A stretch of DNA of 64,000 nucleotides from positions 1,950,989 through 2,014,988 of the forward strand of contig NZ_LN849007.1 of assembly GCF_001243045.1 (NCBI RefSeq). Reading direction: 5' to 3'. Source of the stretch: Clostridium niameyense. GTDB lineage: Bacteria > Bacillota > Clostridia > Clostridiales > Clostridiaceae. Of this stretch, positions 8,462 through 17,067 are shown piece by piece. The position numbers and the translations under genes are program-made. The first letter of the stretch is position 1. The number at the start of each line of letters is the position of its first letter. A model generated the notes under the pieces. It worked only from the letters and a program-made list of their open reading frames with translations, had not been told where the DNA came from and made no database searches.

Positions 8462-9121
8462 TTAAAAAATACTCATAGAAATTTTCATAAATAAATAGGA
8501 TAAAAGATTTGATGGAATTCCTACTAGATAATTAGCTATAGGAGTTACTACAAATATTAAAAGAATAATTAATTGATAGTTATACATTACATTTGATACT
8601 TTATAAAAAGTTTTAGGTGCCAAATCTCTTAATATATTAAATCCATCTAATCCTGGTATAGGCATTATATTAAATACCGCCAACATACAGTTTATACTAA
8701 CTGTATAAGATAGAATAATACCTATTATACCTTTTAAAGATGTTACATCTCTTAATATTATTAAATCATGTTTATATAATCCTCCTATAATAAGTGCAAA
8801 AGCAAATGCTGTTATTAAATTAGCTAGAATTCCAGCTATAGAAACCTTTATTGCATCCTTATACCCTCTTTTTAATGCACTTGGATTAGTTTCTACCGGT
8901 TTTGCCCAACCAAATCCAATTAATAATATCATAATAAATCCAATTACATCAATATGTGCAAAAGGATTAAAAGTTAATCGTCCTTGAAATTTAGGTGTTT
9001 TATCCCCTAATCTGTCAGCTACATAAGCATGAGCATACTCATGAACCGTGAGTCCTAATAATATACCTGGTATAATAAGTATCTTATATAAAATTTTATC
9101 AGTTAATGCCAAAGCTCTCAT
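8462..9121 (-). CDS. Site-2 protease family (M50) membrane metalloprotease
   Basis: A 219-residue multi-pass membrane protein of peptidase family M50, compact (no PDZ) form. The zinc motif HEYAH lies in the first helix region (about residues 27-31) and the third ligand is in PIPGLDGFNILRDL near residue 155. Such proteases cut substrates inside the membrane; the substrate cannot be told. ATG 9121 overlaps its own AAAGG site, so TTG at 9112 (Leu4), eight bases from that site, may be the true start. Not linked to a sigma/anti-sigma pair here. Confidence 0.85.
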   Translation of the reverse strand: MRALALTDKILYKILIIPGILLGLTVHEYAHAYVADRLGDKTPKFQGRLTFNPFAHIDVIGFIMILLIGFGWAKPVETNPSALKRGYKDAIKVSIAGILANLITAFAFALIIGGLYKHDLIILRDVTSLKGIIGIILSYTVSINCMLAVFNIMPIPGLDGFNILRDLAPKTFYKVSNVMYNYQLIILLIFVVTPIANYLVGIPSNLLSYLFMKISMSIF

Positions 9122-9170
9122 CCTTTCTTTTTTAATTAAAAATATTAAATAGTCATATATACTATTATAT

Positions 9171-9206
9171 AAAATTTAGAGCCTCTTTTGAGGCTCTAAA
9201 TTTTAA
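9171..9206 (-). terminator. Terminator of the envelope-protein operon
   Basis: A perfect 15-bp stem (9171-9185 with 9190-9204) with a TTTT loop lies just downstream of the minus-strand gene ending at 9214. Confidence 0.8.
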
Positions 9207-9213
9207 AAATATA

Positions 9214-10224
9214 TTAATTAAATTTTGTTTTTAATAATTTTCCTTCACATATAGATGTAATTCCATCTATATACATTTTTATTATAGTACCTGTATATTT
9301 TGTTTCCTTACCTGTATTTAAATTAGTTACTGTACCCTTCATATTATTATTTACATAAACCTGACCTAAAGGTGAAACATATATATCTTCTACTGATGAA
9401 GGATTAGATATATCTAAAGTCTTCCAATTAGAGGTTTTTTCTTTTAAATTACCATAACATATTTTTACTATTTTATCGTCTTTCATTTCTCCTATATATA
9501 TCTTGTCATTGTCATCTATAGATAAAAGTTTAGGAGACTTAATTCCTTCTATATTTAATGAAGTTTCTCTATTAGTAGAATAAATTTTTCTCTTTGATTC
9601 ATAAATCAAAGTATCCTCATGAGGTATAATCTTCATGTCTTTTACCTCATTAGATAAAAGATCTGCTCGTTTTTTTTCTTTCATTATATTTATATTATAT
9701 ATCTTACTTGTAGTTCCTCCACTATTTACCTTTACATATATTACATTAGGTAATGGAGCTACTTGTATATCCTCTACCTTTGAGCTAGAATTTTGAAGAT
9801 CAAACTCCGCTGTTTTATCTTTCTTGCTTTTATCTACATCATAGGAATTTAGTATTATTTTTTCTCCTTTTCTTTCAGCATAAAGTATTCTATTTCTATC
9901 TGGTAACCACATATATTTTGAAACATCTTTTTTACTTTCAAAATCTAAATTTTGTTTTTCTCCAGTCTTAGTATTTATTATATTTAATGAGTTATTTTCA
10001 AAATAAGATATATATTTTCCATTAAAAGATATGTCTAAATCTTCTACTTTTTCAGGTATACTTACTTCTGCTTCTTTCTCTTTAACTTCTGTATTAGTAA
10101 CTTTTTTAGATTTTATTTTTGTACCGCCTGACGCTAAAAAATATCTGTCTATATAAAATAATCCTGCAAACTGAACTACTAATGAAATCATAATCCATAT
10201 AATTAATTTTTTAAATATCTTCAT
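9214..10224 (-). CDS. Membrane-anchored beta-propeller-like protein
   Basis: A 336-residue protein with a single N-terminal transmembrane anchor (about residues 7-29) and a lysine-rich linker. The rest is built of short repeated strands such as 'ISFNGKYISYFENNSLNIINTKTGEK' style blocks, including D-x-N-G-K-Y and P-D-R-N-R turns, resembling TolB or WD-like propellers. The bulk should lie outside the membrane. Starts 9 bases after the glycosidase gene with a good AGGAGGT site, so the two form an operon. Function unknown; pairing with an envelope enzyme suggests a structural or regulatory partner. Confidence 0.6.
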   Translation of the reverse strand: MKIFKKLIIWIMISLVVQFAGLFYIDRYFLASGGTKIKSKKVTNTEVKEKEAEVSIPEKVEDLDISFNGKYISYFENNSLNIINTKTGEKQNLDFESKKDVSKYMWLPDRNRILYAERKGEKIILNSYDVDKSKKDKTAEFDLQNSSSKVEDIQVAPLPNVIYVKVNSGGTTSKIYNINIMKEKKRADLLSNEVKDMKIIPHEDTLIYESKRKIYSTNRETSLNIEGIKSPKLLSIDDNDKIYIGEMKDDKIVKICYGNLKEKTSNWKTLDISNPSSVEDIYVSPLGQVYVNNNMKGTVTNLNTGKETKYTGTIIKMYIDGITSICEGKLLKTKFN

Positions 10225-10233
10225 CTTTACCTC

Positions 10234-11238
10234 CTAAGGTGCTACATATATAGCAGTTGGTACCGATCTTTCTCCTAAAGAATTAGCAGGATTATTTATA
10301 ACGTCTCCTTCATAATACATAGTAGAGGAAGATCCTCCGTCTAAATTAGTAGCTGTATAAGCTTCGTATTGTAACATTATGTCTTGAACATCTTTTAAAG
10401 TGGCTCCTACACTTGATGCTTGCCTTCCATCTATTACTAACATAAGTATTGCTCCATCTTTTCTCTGTCCAATAGCAGTTCTTGGAGCTATCCCCCAACC
10501 ACCGTCTCCAGATGTTATAGTACCTTTACCATTTACAACTAGAGGGGGGCCAAAAGTTATAGCCTGTTTAACATTTAACTTTTCTAATTCTTCTAAACTA
10601 TGTTCACCAACAACTAATATTCCATCTTTAGTTATTGCAGCTACCTCACCTTTAAAGTTTCCTTGTTTATTACTATTATAAACAACTTTTCCTTCACTTA
10701 TTACTAATCCTTCTACAGCGCCACCAGTACCTGTCCAATTAGTTCCTGCTGACTTATCTGTAAATCCACCACCATTTATAGCCGCTACAGCTCTATTATC
10801 TCTAGCTATTTGACTTGTAAGCTCACCTTGTATACCTAATTTTTTACTATACCCTATTTTTACCCTAGTAGGGTCATGCACTACTAGCATATATCCTTTA
10901 AATTTCTTCCCAGAACTTATATCGAATCTTTCTATTGTATTATCGTGTTTGTTTTCAAATTTTAATAAGGATTCTTTATCTTGTTTTATAGTTTGTATAG
11001 TATCTTCACTTAATATTTGTTTTATTTCGTTATCTGATAAAAATAATGTAGCTATATATTGATGTCGAAGTGTTGTCATAGCAGCCCCTACTAAAGTTTT
11101 CTTAACATTTTTAAAAGGACCGTGAAATATTATAAAAGGAGCAGTTATAGCAGTAAAAAATAATTGAAAAACTATAAAGCATATAACTATCTTAAAAGAA
11201 AACTTTTTCTTTTTCCTACTGGTTTGTTTATGTTCCAT
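10234..11238 (-). CDS. Phosphodiester glycosidase (NAGPA) family protein
   Basis: A 334-residue protein with a basic N-terminus, one transmembrane anchor (about residues 13-38) and an extracytoplasmic domain of the phosphodiester glycosidase / exopolysaccharide-biosynthesis family. Visible landmarks are AINGGGF, the GGAVEGLVISEGKVV strand pair, and the C-terminal TATNLDGGSSSTMYYEG, which matches the family's conserved NLDGGGS site. It probably trims phosphodiester-linked sugars in the envelope. TTG 11241 precedes, but ATG 11238 fits the AAAGGA site. First gene of a two-gene operon. Confidence 0.85.
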   Translation of the reverse strand: MEHKQTSRKKKKFSFKIVICFIVFQLFFTAITAPFIIFHGPFKNVKKTLVGAAMTTLRHQYIATLFLSDNEIKQILSEDTIQTIKQDKESLLKFENKHDNTIERFDISSGKKFKGYMLVVHDPTRVKIGYSKKLGIQGELTSQIARDNRAVAAINGGGFTDKSAGTNWTGTGGAVEGLVISEGKVVYNSNKQGNFKGEVAAITKDGILVVGEHSLEELEKLNVKQAITFGPPLVVNGKGTITSGDGGWGIAPRTAIGQRKDGAILMLVIDGRQASSVGATLKDVQDIMLQYEAYTATNLDGGSSSTMYYEGDVINNPANSLGERSVPTAIYVAP

Positions 11239-11597
11239 CAAAAAAATCCTTTCTTTTTAAATATACATCTTTCATTATTGTACAATAAATATAAAAATTT
11301 TTAAATAGAAATTCTTATAAAACATTTAAACATTTAGTAATATTATTTATTTTATGTCTATATTTACATAAAAATAGTATTAAAAGTATTATTATATTTT
11401 TAAATGCATTTGTGGTTAAATTGGTGATAATAAATTTACCATGGGGATTTTTACGAAAACTATAAATAAACTTTCTTTTTTTTCCAAAATGGTACAAAGT
11501 ATATATTACTTATTGTGAAGTGTTAATTTTAGGGATGTAATGTATATACAATATAATTATTTAAAAATCATATTTGGAATTGTTAATTTTTATAAAT
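11239..11597. other. AT-rich intergenic stretch
   Basis: About 360 bases between the glycosidase gene and the tRNA terminator. It holds the upstream region of the glycosidase operon. I see no gene: a 60-codon minus-strand frame at 11315-11497 starts with TTG, has no ribosome binding site and no family resemblance. Confidence 0.5.
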
Positions 11598-11636
11598 AAA
11601 AAACGTTGTAAACATTTATGTTTACAACGTTTTTAA
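11598..11636 (-). terminator. Terminator of tRNA-Glu
   Basis: A perfect 15-bp stem (11601-11615 with 11618-11632), flanked by A and T runs, follows the 3' end of the minus-strand tRNA by six bases. Confidence 0.85.
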
Positions 11637-11641
11637 AAATA

Positions 11642-11716
11642 TGGTAGCCTCTAGGGGAGTCGAACCCCTGACTCCACCTTGAGAGGGTGGCGTCTTCACC
11701 GCTTGACCAAGAGGCC
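11642..11716 (-). tRNA. tRNA-Glu (anticodon CUC)
   Basis: A complete 75-base cloverleaf on the minus strand. The 7-bp acceptor stem is GGCCTCT with AGAGGCT (one G-U closing pair), the anticodon stem CCACC/GGTGG encloses the loop CTCTCAA with anticodon CTC, and the T arm is AGGGG-TTCGACT-CCCCT. The 3' CCA is encoded. It decodes GAG, a minor Glu codon in so AT-rich a genome. The gene stands alone with its own terminator. Confidence 0.95.
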
Positions 11717-11863
11717 TTAATAACTAACAAAATTAATTATAGTACACATTTAATCTTAAGTCAATAAAAACTAACTATATTATTACAAAATTTAGCTAAA
11801 AATAAGGAATATATTAAAATTTAAAATTAATATACTCCTTATCTGTATATACTAGATTTAATA

Positions 11864-13111
11864 TTACTTAACTCTACCAACTGTAATATTGTCACAGTGT
11901 CTATCTCTTAGTTCCTCGATAGGATTCACTGATTCTTCAAATCTATAATCTGTTCCATATTGTCTTATATGATCACCTATAACCACATGACTTGCTACAT
12001 TAGTAATATTTTTATTTACAATATCTTGATACTTGAAGAAATCGTAATCTTGAGGCAAACTAGAAACTTCAGCATAATCTTCTCTCTTTGCAGTTAAATT
12101 AACTGTTCTTGTTAATATATCCCTTATATATTCTTTATTTGGTCCTAAATTCAATAATTTTGGGAATTCTCCATTAGGTATAACTTGTTGCCATTGCTTA
12201 TTTTCATATTTTTGTAAAAGCTCTGCTGCTTTATGAAGATGTGCAACTTCTTGTATAAAACATTCTTCCCATATCTTTTTGATATTTTCATCTTTTTCAT
12301 CCTCATAACAAGAATAGTATAAATAACATTCTGTATACTCATGCATAAGTAATTCTTCAAGCCATGTACATCTAGTATCTTTTAAACTACCATATTGACT
12401 AACATGTTGTTCTTCTACCATACCTATTTCTAAATAAAGCTTTCTTCCTATATCAGTTTTATATAAGGAACTAACATTCATATAGTAATTCATTGTTTGC
12501 TGTTCCGCTGCTGTTATAATTCCTATATTAAGATTCGTTAATAAATCTGCTTTCTTAGAGTCTGTAGATCTTCTCATAGAATCATAAGGATGTCTATGAT
12601 GTGATATTGTTGGGCGTGCTGGCATAATTTCTGTATAATGACCTACTAAATTTTCTGCTTTAGATCCTTGTTCCATTTCAAGTAAATTTGAATATCTATA
12701 TAAATGGTCAAAGTCTTCAAGTAAAGCAAAATCAAGAGCATTCTTTACATCTTTATCTTTTTCTACTTTAGCAAGTGCACAAGTTAAATCTACTGCAAGT
12801 TGTTCATAACTTATAGTAGTTTCTAATATAGTTTCATCTAATGGTCTTAAATTACTTATCTTTTTTTGTTGTTGTTGTTCTATTCTTCTCGTAAGTGCCA
12901 ATTCACGTCTTAAATCATTATTATCACAATGACGTGAAAATTGGTGTGAAAACCAATTTGCCTCAAATTCTGTACCATTCATCAAAATAATACGTGTTTT
13001 AGTATAGGGATCTACCTCATTTTTATTATATTGTTTAGGATATAAACTTCCCCAATCTTGGATAGTAGATTCTATACTTACAGGTTTCTCTTCAAATGGA
13101 TTTAAACTCAT
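11864..13111 (-). CDS. Large ferritin-like protein, function unknown
   Basis: A 415-residue soluble protein with no signal peptide. It seems to contain two four-helix ferritin-like segments: about residues 100-200 (YEQLAVDL, then ALLEDFDHLYRYSNLLE) and about 205-320 (AEQQTMNYYMN, GMVEEQHVSQYGS, HEYTECYLYYSCYEDE, EECFIQEVAHLHKAAELL). Repeated E-x-x-H pairs are the expected metal ligands. The last ~90 residues lie outside these segments. ATG 13111 follows AAAGGAG; the in-frame ATG 13132 lies upstream of that site and is rejected. Located upstream of the metal-efflux genes' 3' end but not co-transcribed with an evident partner. Metal binding is inferred. Confidence 0.55.
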   Translation of the reverse strand: MSLNPFEEKPVSIESTIQDWGSLYPKQYNKNEVDPYTKTRIILMNGTEFEANWFSHQFSRHCDNNDLRRELALTRRIEQQQQKKISNLRPLDETILETTISYEQLAVDLTCALAKVEKDKDVKNALDFALLEDFDHLYRYSNLLEMEQGSKAENLVGHYTEIMPARPTISHHRHPYDSMRRSTDSKKADLLTNLNIGIITAAEQQTMNYYMNVSSLYKTDIGRKLYLEIGMVEEQHVSQYGSLKDTRCTWLEELLMHEYTECYLYYSCYEDEKDENIKKIWEECFIQEVAHLHKAAELLQKYENKQWQQVIPNGEFPKLLNLGPNKEYIRDILTRTVNLTAKREDYAEVSSLPQDYDFFKYQDIVNKNITNVASHVVIGDHIRQYGTDYRFEESVNPIEELRDRHCDNITVGRVK

Positions 13112-13200
13112 AAAAATTACTCCTTTACACATTAATTAGTTCACTAATTAATGTGTGTATAAAATATTTTTTTATACAAATTTTAAATCCATTATAAACA

Positions 13201-15414
13201 TTAAAGTATTCTTAAAGCATTTATGATAGATATCAAAGCTACACCTACATCTGCAAACACAGCCATCCACATAGTACCAATGCCAAAAGCTGCTAATACT
13301 AAAACTATTACTTTTATTGCTAAAATAAATATAATATTTTCCCAAACTATTTTGTGAGTCTTTTTAGAAATCTTCAAAGCATCAATTAATTTTGAAGGTT
13401 CATCTAGCATAAGAACTAAATCTGAAGCTTCTATAGCTGCATCTGAACCTACTCCTCCCATAGAGACACCTATATCTGACATAGCTAAAACTGGTGCATC
13501 ATTTACTCCATCTCCTACAAACATTACCTTTTTCTTAGAATTTGTATTTTCCTTTAACTGCTTCATCTTTTCTACCTTATCTTGTGGTAATAGCTCCGCA
13601 CAAATTTCGTCTATTCCTAATCTCTTTCCTATAGTTTCTCCAGTACTCTTTCTATCTCCAGTAAGCATAACTGTTTTATTAATGCCCATTTTCTTCAACA
13701 ACATTACGGCCTTTTTAGAATCTTCCTTTACTTCATCACTTATTACTATATTTCCTACATACTTTTTATTTAAAGATATATATAGTACTACCCCTTCTTT
13801 AGAAACTTTGTCATATTTTATTCCCAATTCACTCATAAGATTTTCATTTCCTGCTATAACTTCCACATCATTTATATAAGCCTTTACACCTTTACCTACA
13901 ATTTCTTCATATTTCGTAATTATTTTATTATCTATATCTTCTTTATAATATCTTAATACTGATTTTCCAATTGGATGATTTGAATATACCTCTACATAAG
14001 CTGCGTATTTTAAAAGTTCCTCCTTGGATATACCTTTAGGATTAATCTCTGACACCTTAAATATTCCTTTAGTTAAAGTACCAGTTTTATCAAATACTAC
14101 ACAATCTAAATCATATAATGATTCTAAAGCACTACCAGTTTTTATTAAAATTCCTTTTTTAGATGCACTACCAATTCCCGCAAAGAAACTTAAAGGGATT
14201 GATATAACTAATGCACAAGGACATGATACAACCAAAAATACAGCTGCTTTATATATCCACTCCTTAGCATTATAATTGCTAACTACAAATTTAGGAACTA
14301 TTGCCAAAGCTATTGCAGAAAAAACTACAATTGGAGTATAATATTTAGCAAACTTAGTTATAAACTTTTCTGTCTTAGCTTTCCTAGCTGCAGCATTCTC
14401 TGTTAAATCTAAAATTTTTGATACTGTAGACTCACCAAAAGTTTTAGTAACTTTTATCTTTATTAATTTATTTTTGTTTATATATCCACTTAAAACTTCA
14501 CTATCTTTACTCACTTCTCTCACTAAAGATTCCCCTGTTATAGCTGAAGTATCTACAGATGAATTACCTTCTACTATGATACCATCCAAAGGTATTTTTT
14601 CTCCTGGTTTTACTACTATTACGTCATCTACTTTTACACTCTCTGGTGATACTACTTCCATAATATTATCTGACTTTTGTAAATTAGCATAATCTGGCCT
14701 AATATTCATAAGTTCTGTTATAGATTTTCTAGATTTATTAACTGCTTTTTCTTGAAAATATTCTCCAATCTTATAAAATAACATAACAGCTACAGCTTCT
14801 GGATATTGTCCAACAAATATAGCTGCTATAGTTGCCACGCTCATAAGAAAATTTTCATCAAATACTTGTCCTCTAGAAATATTTTTTATAGAAGTTAAAA
14901 GTACATCCACTCCTATTAATATATAAGCTGTAATATATAATCCTATTTTTAACTCTATATTAGTTTTAACAAATGTGGCGCAACCTAATAAAATAATACC
15001 TATTATAATTCTTATGATTTCTTTATTTTGCATCAGATTTATTTTTTTATGATTATGGGAATCATTATCATTATTCGAATTACAATGTTCATGCTCATGA
15101 CAGTGACATCCATTATCATGAATATGATTATGAACATGAATTTGATTACCAGATGGAATTTTCACTTTGTTTTTTTGCTTGTACTTTGCTTTATCCAAAA
15201 CCTCAACGCCTGGTTCAATCCTATTAACTATTTTTTCTACACTTTTAAATACTATTTCCTCATCACTTGAATCCATTTCTACCATCAAAGTAGATGTATT
15301 AAAATTTAAGAAAGCGTTGTTTACTTTTTTTAACTTTTGAACCTTATCTTCTATTTTAGCAGCACAATTAGCACAGTTAAGTCCGTTCAATAAAATTTCC
15401 TTTTTTATTTTCAT
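13201..15414 (-). CDS. cadA: Cd2+/Zn2+/Pb2+-exporting P1B-type ATPase
   Basis: A 737-residue heavy-metal pump of the cytoplasmic membrane. An N-terminal metal-binding domain carries GLNCANC (about residues 12-18). A histidine-rich linker of some 35 residues follows (about 92-125, many H-x-H). The transmembrane CPC metal site (VVSCPCALVIS) is near residue 397, the phosphorylation motif DKTGTLT near 441 and the hinge GDGVNDAPV near 634. Cys-Pro-Cys, together with the final-helix DVGVALISIINA, marks the Zn/Cd/Pb subgroup. It lies 35 bases downstream of the CadC-like repressor, in one operon, and should be induced by those metals. Confidence 0.95.
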   Translation of the reverse strand: MKIKKEILLNGLNCANCAAKIEDKVQKLKKVNNAFLNFNTSTLMVEMDSSDEEIVFKSVEKIVNRIEPGVEVLDKAKYKQKNKVKIPSGNQIHVHNHIHDNGCHCHEHEHCNSNNDNDSHNHKKINLMQNKEIIRIIIGIILLGCATFVKTNIELKIGLYITAYILIGVDVLLTSIKNISRGQVFDENFLMSVATIAAIFVGQYPEAVAVMLFYKIGEYFQEKAVNKSRKSITELMNIRPDYANLQKSDNIMEVVSPESVKVDDVIVVKPGEKIPLDGIIVEGNSSVDTSAITGESLVREVSKDSEVLSGYINKNKLIKIKVTKTFGESTVSKILDLTENAAARKAKTEKFITKFAKYYTPIVVFSAIALAIVPKFVVSNYNAKEWIYKAAVFLVVSCPCALVISIPLSFFAGIGSASKKGILIKTGSALESLYDLDCVVFDKTGTLTKGIFKVSEINPKGISKEELLKYAAYVEVYSNHPIGKSVLRYYKEDIDNKIITKYEEIVGKGVKAYINDVEVIAGNENLMSELGIKYDKVSKEGVVLYISLNKKYVGNIVISDEVKEDSKKAVMLLKKMGINKTVMLTGDRKSTGETIGKRLGIDEICAELLPQDKVEKMKQLKENTNSKKKVMFVGDGVNDAPVLAMSDIGVSMGGVGSDAAIEASDLVLMLDEPSKLIDALKISKKTHKIVWENIIFILAIKVIVLVLAAFGIGTMWMAVFADVGVALISIINALRIL

Positions 15415-15449
15415 ACTCCCACCATCCTTTAATTATTGAAAATATTGAT

Positions 15450-15818
15450 TTATTTATGCATTATGTGTTCTAATCCTTGTTTAAATACATTTTCAACATG
15501 AGAATCATCTAAGGAATAATAGACTACCTTTCCTTGTTTTCTGTATTTTATAAGTCTTGCAGATCTTAATACTTTGAGCTGATGTGATACTGCAGAATGA
15601 GTCATTTCAAGTAAATTAGCTATATCACATACACACATTTCTGATACAGATAAGGCATAAAGTATTTTTATTCTTGTAGGTTCTGATAATACCTTAAAAA
15701 AGTCACCTAGTTCTATAACTTTATCTTTATCTATCATATTATTTTTAACTTTCTCTATTATTTCATGGTGAATTACACTACAAGAGCATGTTTCAGTAGT
15801 TGTATTCTTAGTATTCAT
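15450..15818 (-). CDS. cadC: ArsR/SmtB-family metal-responsive repressor (CadC-like)
   Basis: A 122-residue winged-helix repressor. Cys residues in the N-terminal TCSC and in MCVCD of the recognition-helix region form the CadC-type (alpha-3N) site for Cd, Pb or Zn; a C-terminal D-x-H with later His residues (DDSHVENVFKQGLEHIMH) resembles the alpha-5 zinc site. The recognition helix is MTHSAVSHQLKVLRSA. It precedes the ATPase in the same operon and should bind the palindrome at 15834-15855, releasing DNA when metal binds. Start ATG 15818 has a GGGAG site. Confidence 0.92.
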   Translation of the reverse strand: MNTKNTTTETCSCSVIHHEIIEKVKNNMIDKDKVIELGDFFKVLSEPTRIKILYALSVSEMCVCDIANLLEMTHSAVSHQLKVLRSARLIKYRKQGKVVYYSLDDSHVENVFKQGLEHIMHK

Positions 15819-15833
15819 CTTTTACTCTCCCTT

Positions 15834-15855
15834 CATATGAATAATTGTTCATATG
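15834..15855. promoter_or_regulatory. cad operon operator
   Basis: A perfect 8-bp inverted repeat, CATATGAA and TTCATATG, separated by six bases, with the TGAA/TTCA halves typical of ArsR/SmtB operators. On the minus strand it begins just after a TATAAT (15860-15865) and covers the expected transcription start, so bound repressor would block polymerase. Confidence 0.8.
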
Positions 15856-15985
15856 TTCAATTATAATATAACATTTTATAATACAAACTGCAATATCTAA
15901 AATAAATTTACCAAATTTTTTTTCACATATTTTTTATTAACTTTCGAATACTAAATATACAAGATTTAAAAAGGAGGCAATAAAA

Positions 15986-16147
15986 ATGAAATATAATGAT
16001 AGTATAGGTTGTTCTGTTGATGAATGTAAGCATCATGCTAAAAATTCAGATTATTGTACTTTAAATAAAATAAAGGTAACAAAACATGCACATAGTGCTG
16101 ATACAATTGAAGAAACAGATTGTGGTAGTTTTGAGTTAACAAAATAA
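15986..16147 (+). CDS. DUF1540 small cysteine-rich protein
   Basis: A 53-residue protein with a strong ribosome binding site (AAGGAGG at 15971-15977, start ATG 15986). The pattern I-x-C-S-V-x-x-C-x-x-H near residues 7-16, C-T near 24, I-K-V and a final D-C-G-S-F matches the DUF1540 family, whose four cysteines probably bind a metal such as zinc. Function is unknown. It is divergent from the cad operon and shares its upstream region, so joint metal control is possible but unproven. Confidence 0.85.
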   Translation: MKYNDSIGCSVDECKHHAKNSDYCTLNKIKVTKHAHSADTIEETDCGSFELTK

Positions 16148-16168
16148 CTTCTATTTTTATACTATAAA

Positions 16169-16203
16169 AAATTAAGGACAACTTTTTAGTTGTCCTTAAT
16201 TTA
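16169..16203. terminator. Bidirectional terminator
   Basis: A perfect 15-bp stem (16169-16183 with 16188-16202) and TTTT loop between the convergent DUF1540 and YitT genes. Confidence 0.85.
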
Positions 16204-16215
16204 AATTATATATTT

Positions 16216-17067
16216 TTAAAAAGTAGCTGCTTTAAATCCTCCACCTTGACATTCTGTAGCATTAGAGACTGATATCACCGCACTTTTATCTATATCTTCT
16301 ATTATTTTTTTGGCCTTTACTATTTGCTGGGCAGTCATTACACAATATATTATTTTTAACTCTGCACCTGTATATGCTCCTTCTCCATAAATTATAGTAG
16401 CTCCCACTCCTAACTTATCTAATAAAGAATCTTTTATCTTTATATCATTTTTAGTTACTGCAAATAGTATTTTCTTTCCATCGAATCCTTCTATAACTTT
16501 TCCCATAACTTGTGATTTTACAAACATTGAAATTATTGTATAAACTGCTACTTCGAAACTTCCTAATATAGCTCCTATAGTCACTACTATACAATTTATT
16601 ATAAAATCCATAGTGGATATCTTTATTCCTAGTTTTCTTTTTACTAAAACTGATATTATATCTGTTCCTCCTTGAGAGGCTCTATTTCTAAATATTAGTC
16701 CCATACCTGCGCCACTTAAAACACCACCACAAATACAAGATAATAACACATCATTCATCTTATAAAAACTTGTATAATCTTTAGTCAATATTAAAAAAGT
16801 TGACATTGTGATCATACCTATAAAACTAAAAATACCAAAATCTAAATCTACTTCTTTAAAAGCTATTAAAAATATAGGTATATTTACAAGAAGTATAAAA
16901 TAACCAGATTGTATATTGGTTACATATTGAAGCATTATAGCAATACCTGCTACTCCTCCACTTAAAAGTTTGTGTGGGATAAGAAACATATTAACCCCTA
17001 TAGCATAAATTAAACTTCCCATCATAACTAATAGCAACCTTTTAAGGTTTTCTTTTTTGAAAATCAT
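16216..17067 (-). CDS. YitT family membrane protein
   Basis: A 283-residue protein of the YitT family: about five or six N-terminal membrane helices (DUF161; NMFLIPHKLLSGGVAGIA near the start, RNRASQGGTDIIS in the middle) and a soluble C-terminal DUF2179 domain from about residue 205. Family function is not settled. Start ATG 17067 is right: an in-frame ATG at 17079 begins the ribosome binding site ATGGAGGT. Single gene ahead of a long non-coding stretch. Confidence 0.9.
   Translation of the reverse strand: MIFKKENLKRLLLVMMGSLIYAIGVNMFLIPHKLLSGGVAGIAIMLQYVTNIQSGYFILLVNIPIFLIAFKEVDLDFGIFSFIGMITMSTFLILTKDYTSFYKMNDVLLSCICGGVLSGAGMGLIFRNRASQGGTDIISVLVKRKLGIKISTMDFIINCIVVTIGAILGSFEVAVYTIISMFVKSQVMGKVIEGFDGKKILFAVTKNDIKIKDSLLDKLGVGATIIYGEGAYTGAELKIIYCVMTAQQIVKAKKIIEDIDKSAVISVSNATECQGGGFKAATF

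Noticed and set aside
11315-11497. 60-codon minus-strand reading frame between the glycosidase gene and the tRNA
   Set aside because: TTG start, no ribosome binding site, composition like the AT-rich spacer and no family resemblance.
15028-15270. 80-codon plus-strand frame rich in Met and Ile
   Set aside because: It is the antisense of the histidine-rich part of the Cd/Zn ATPase, where His codons read as Met on the other strand.
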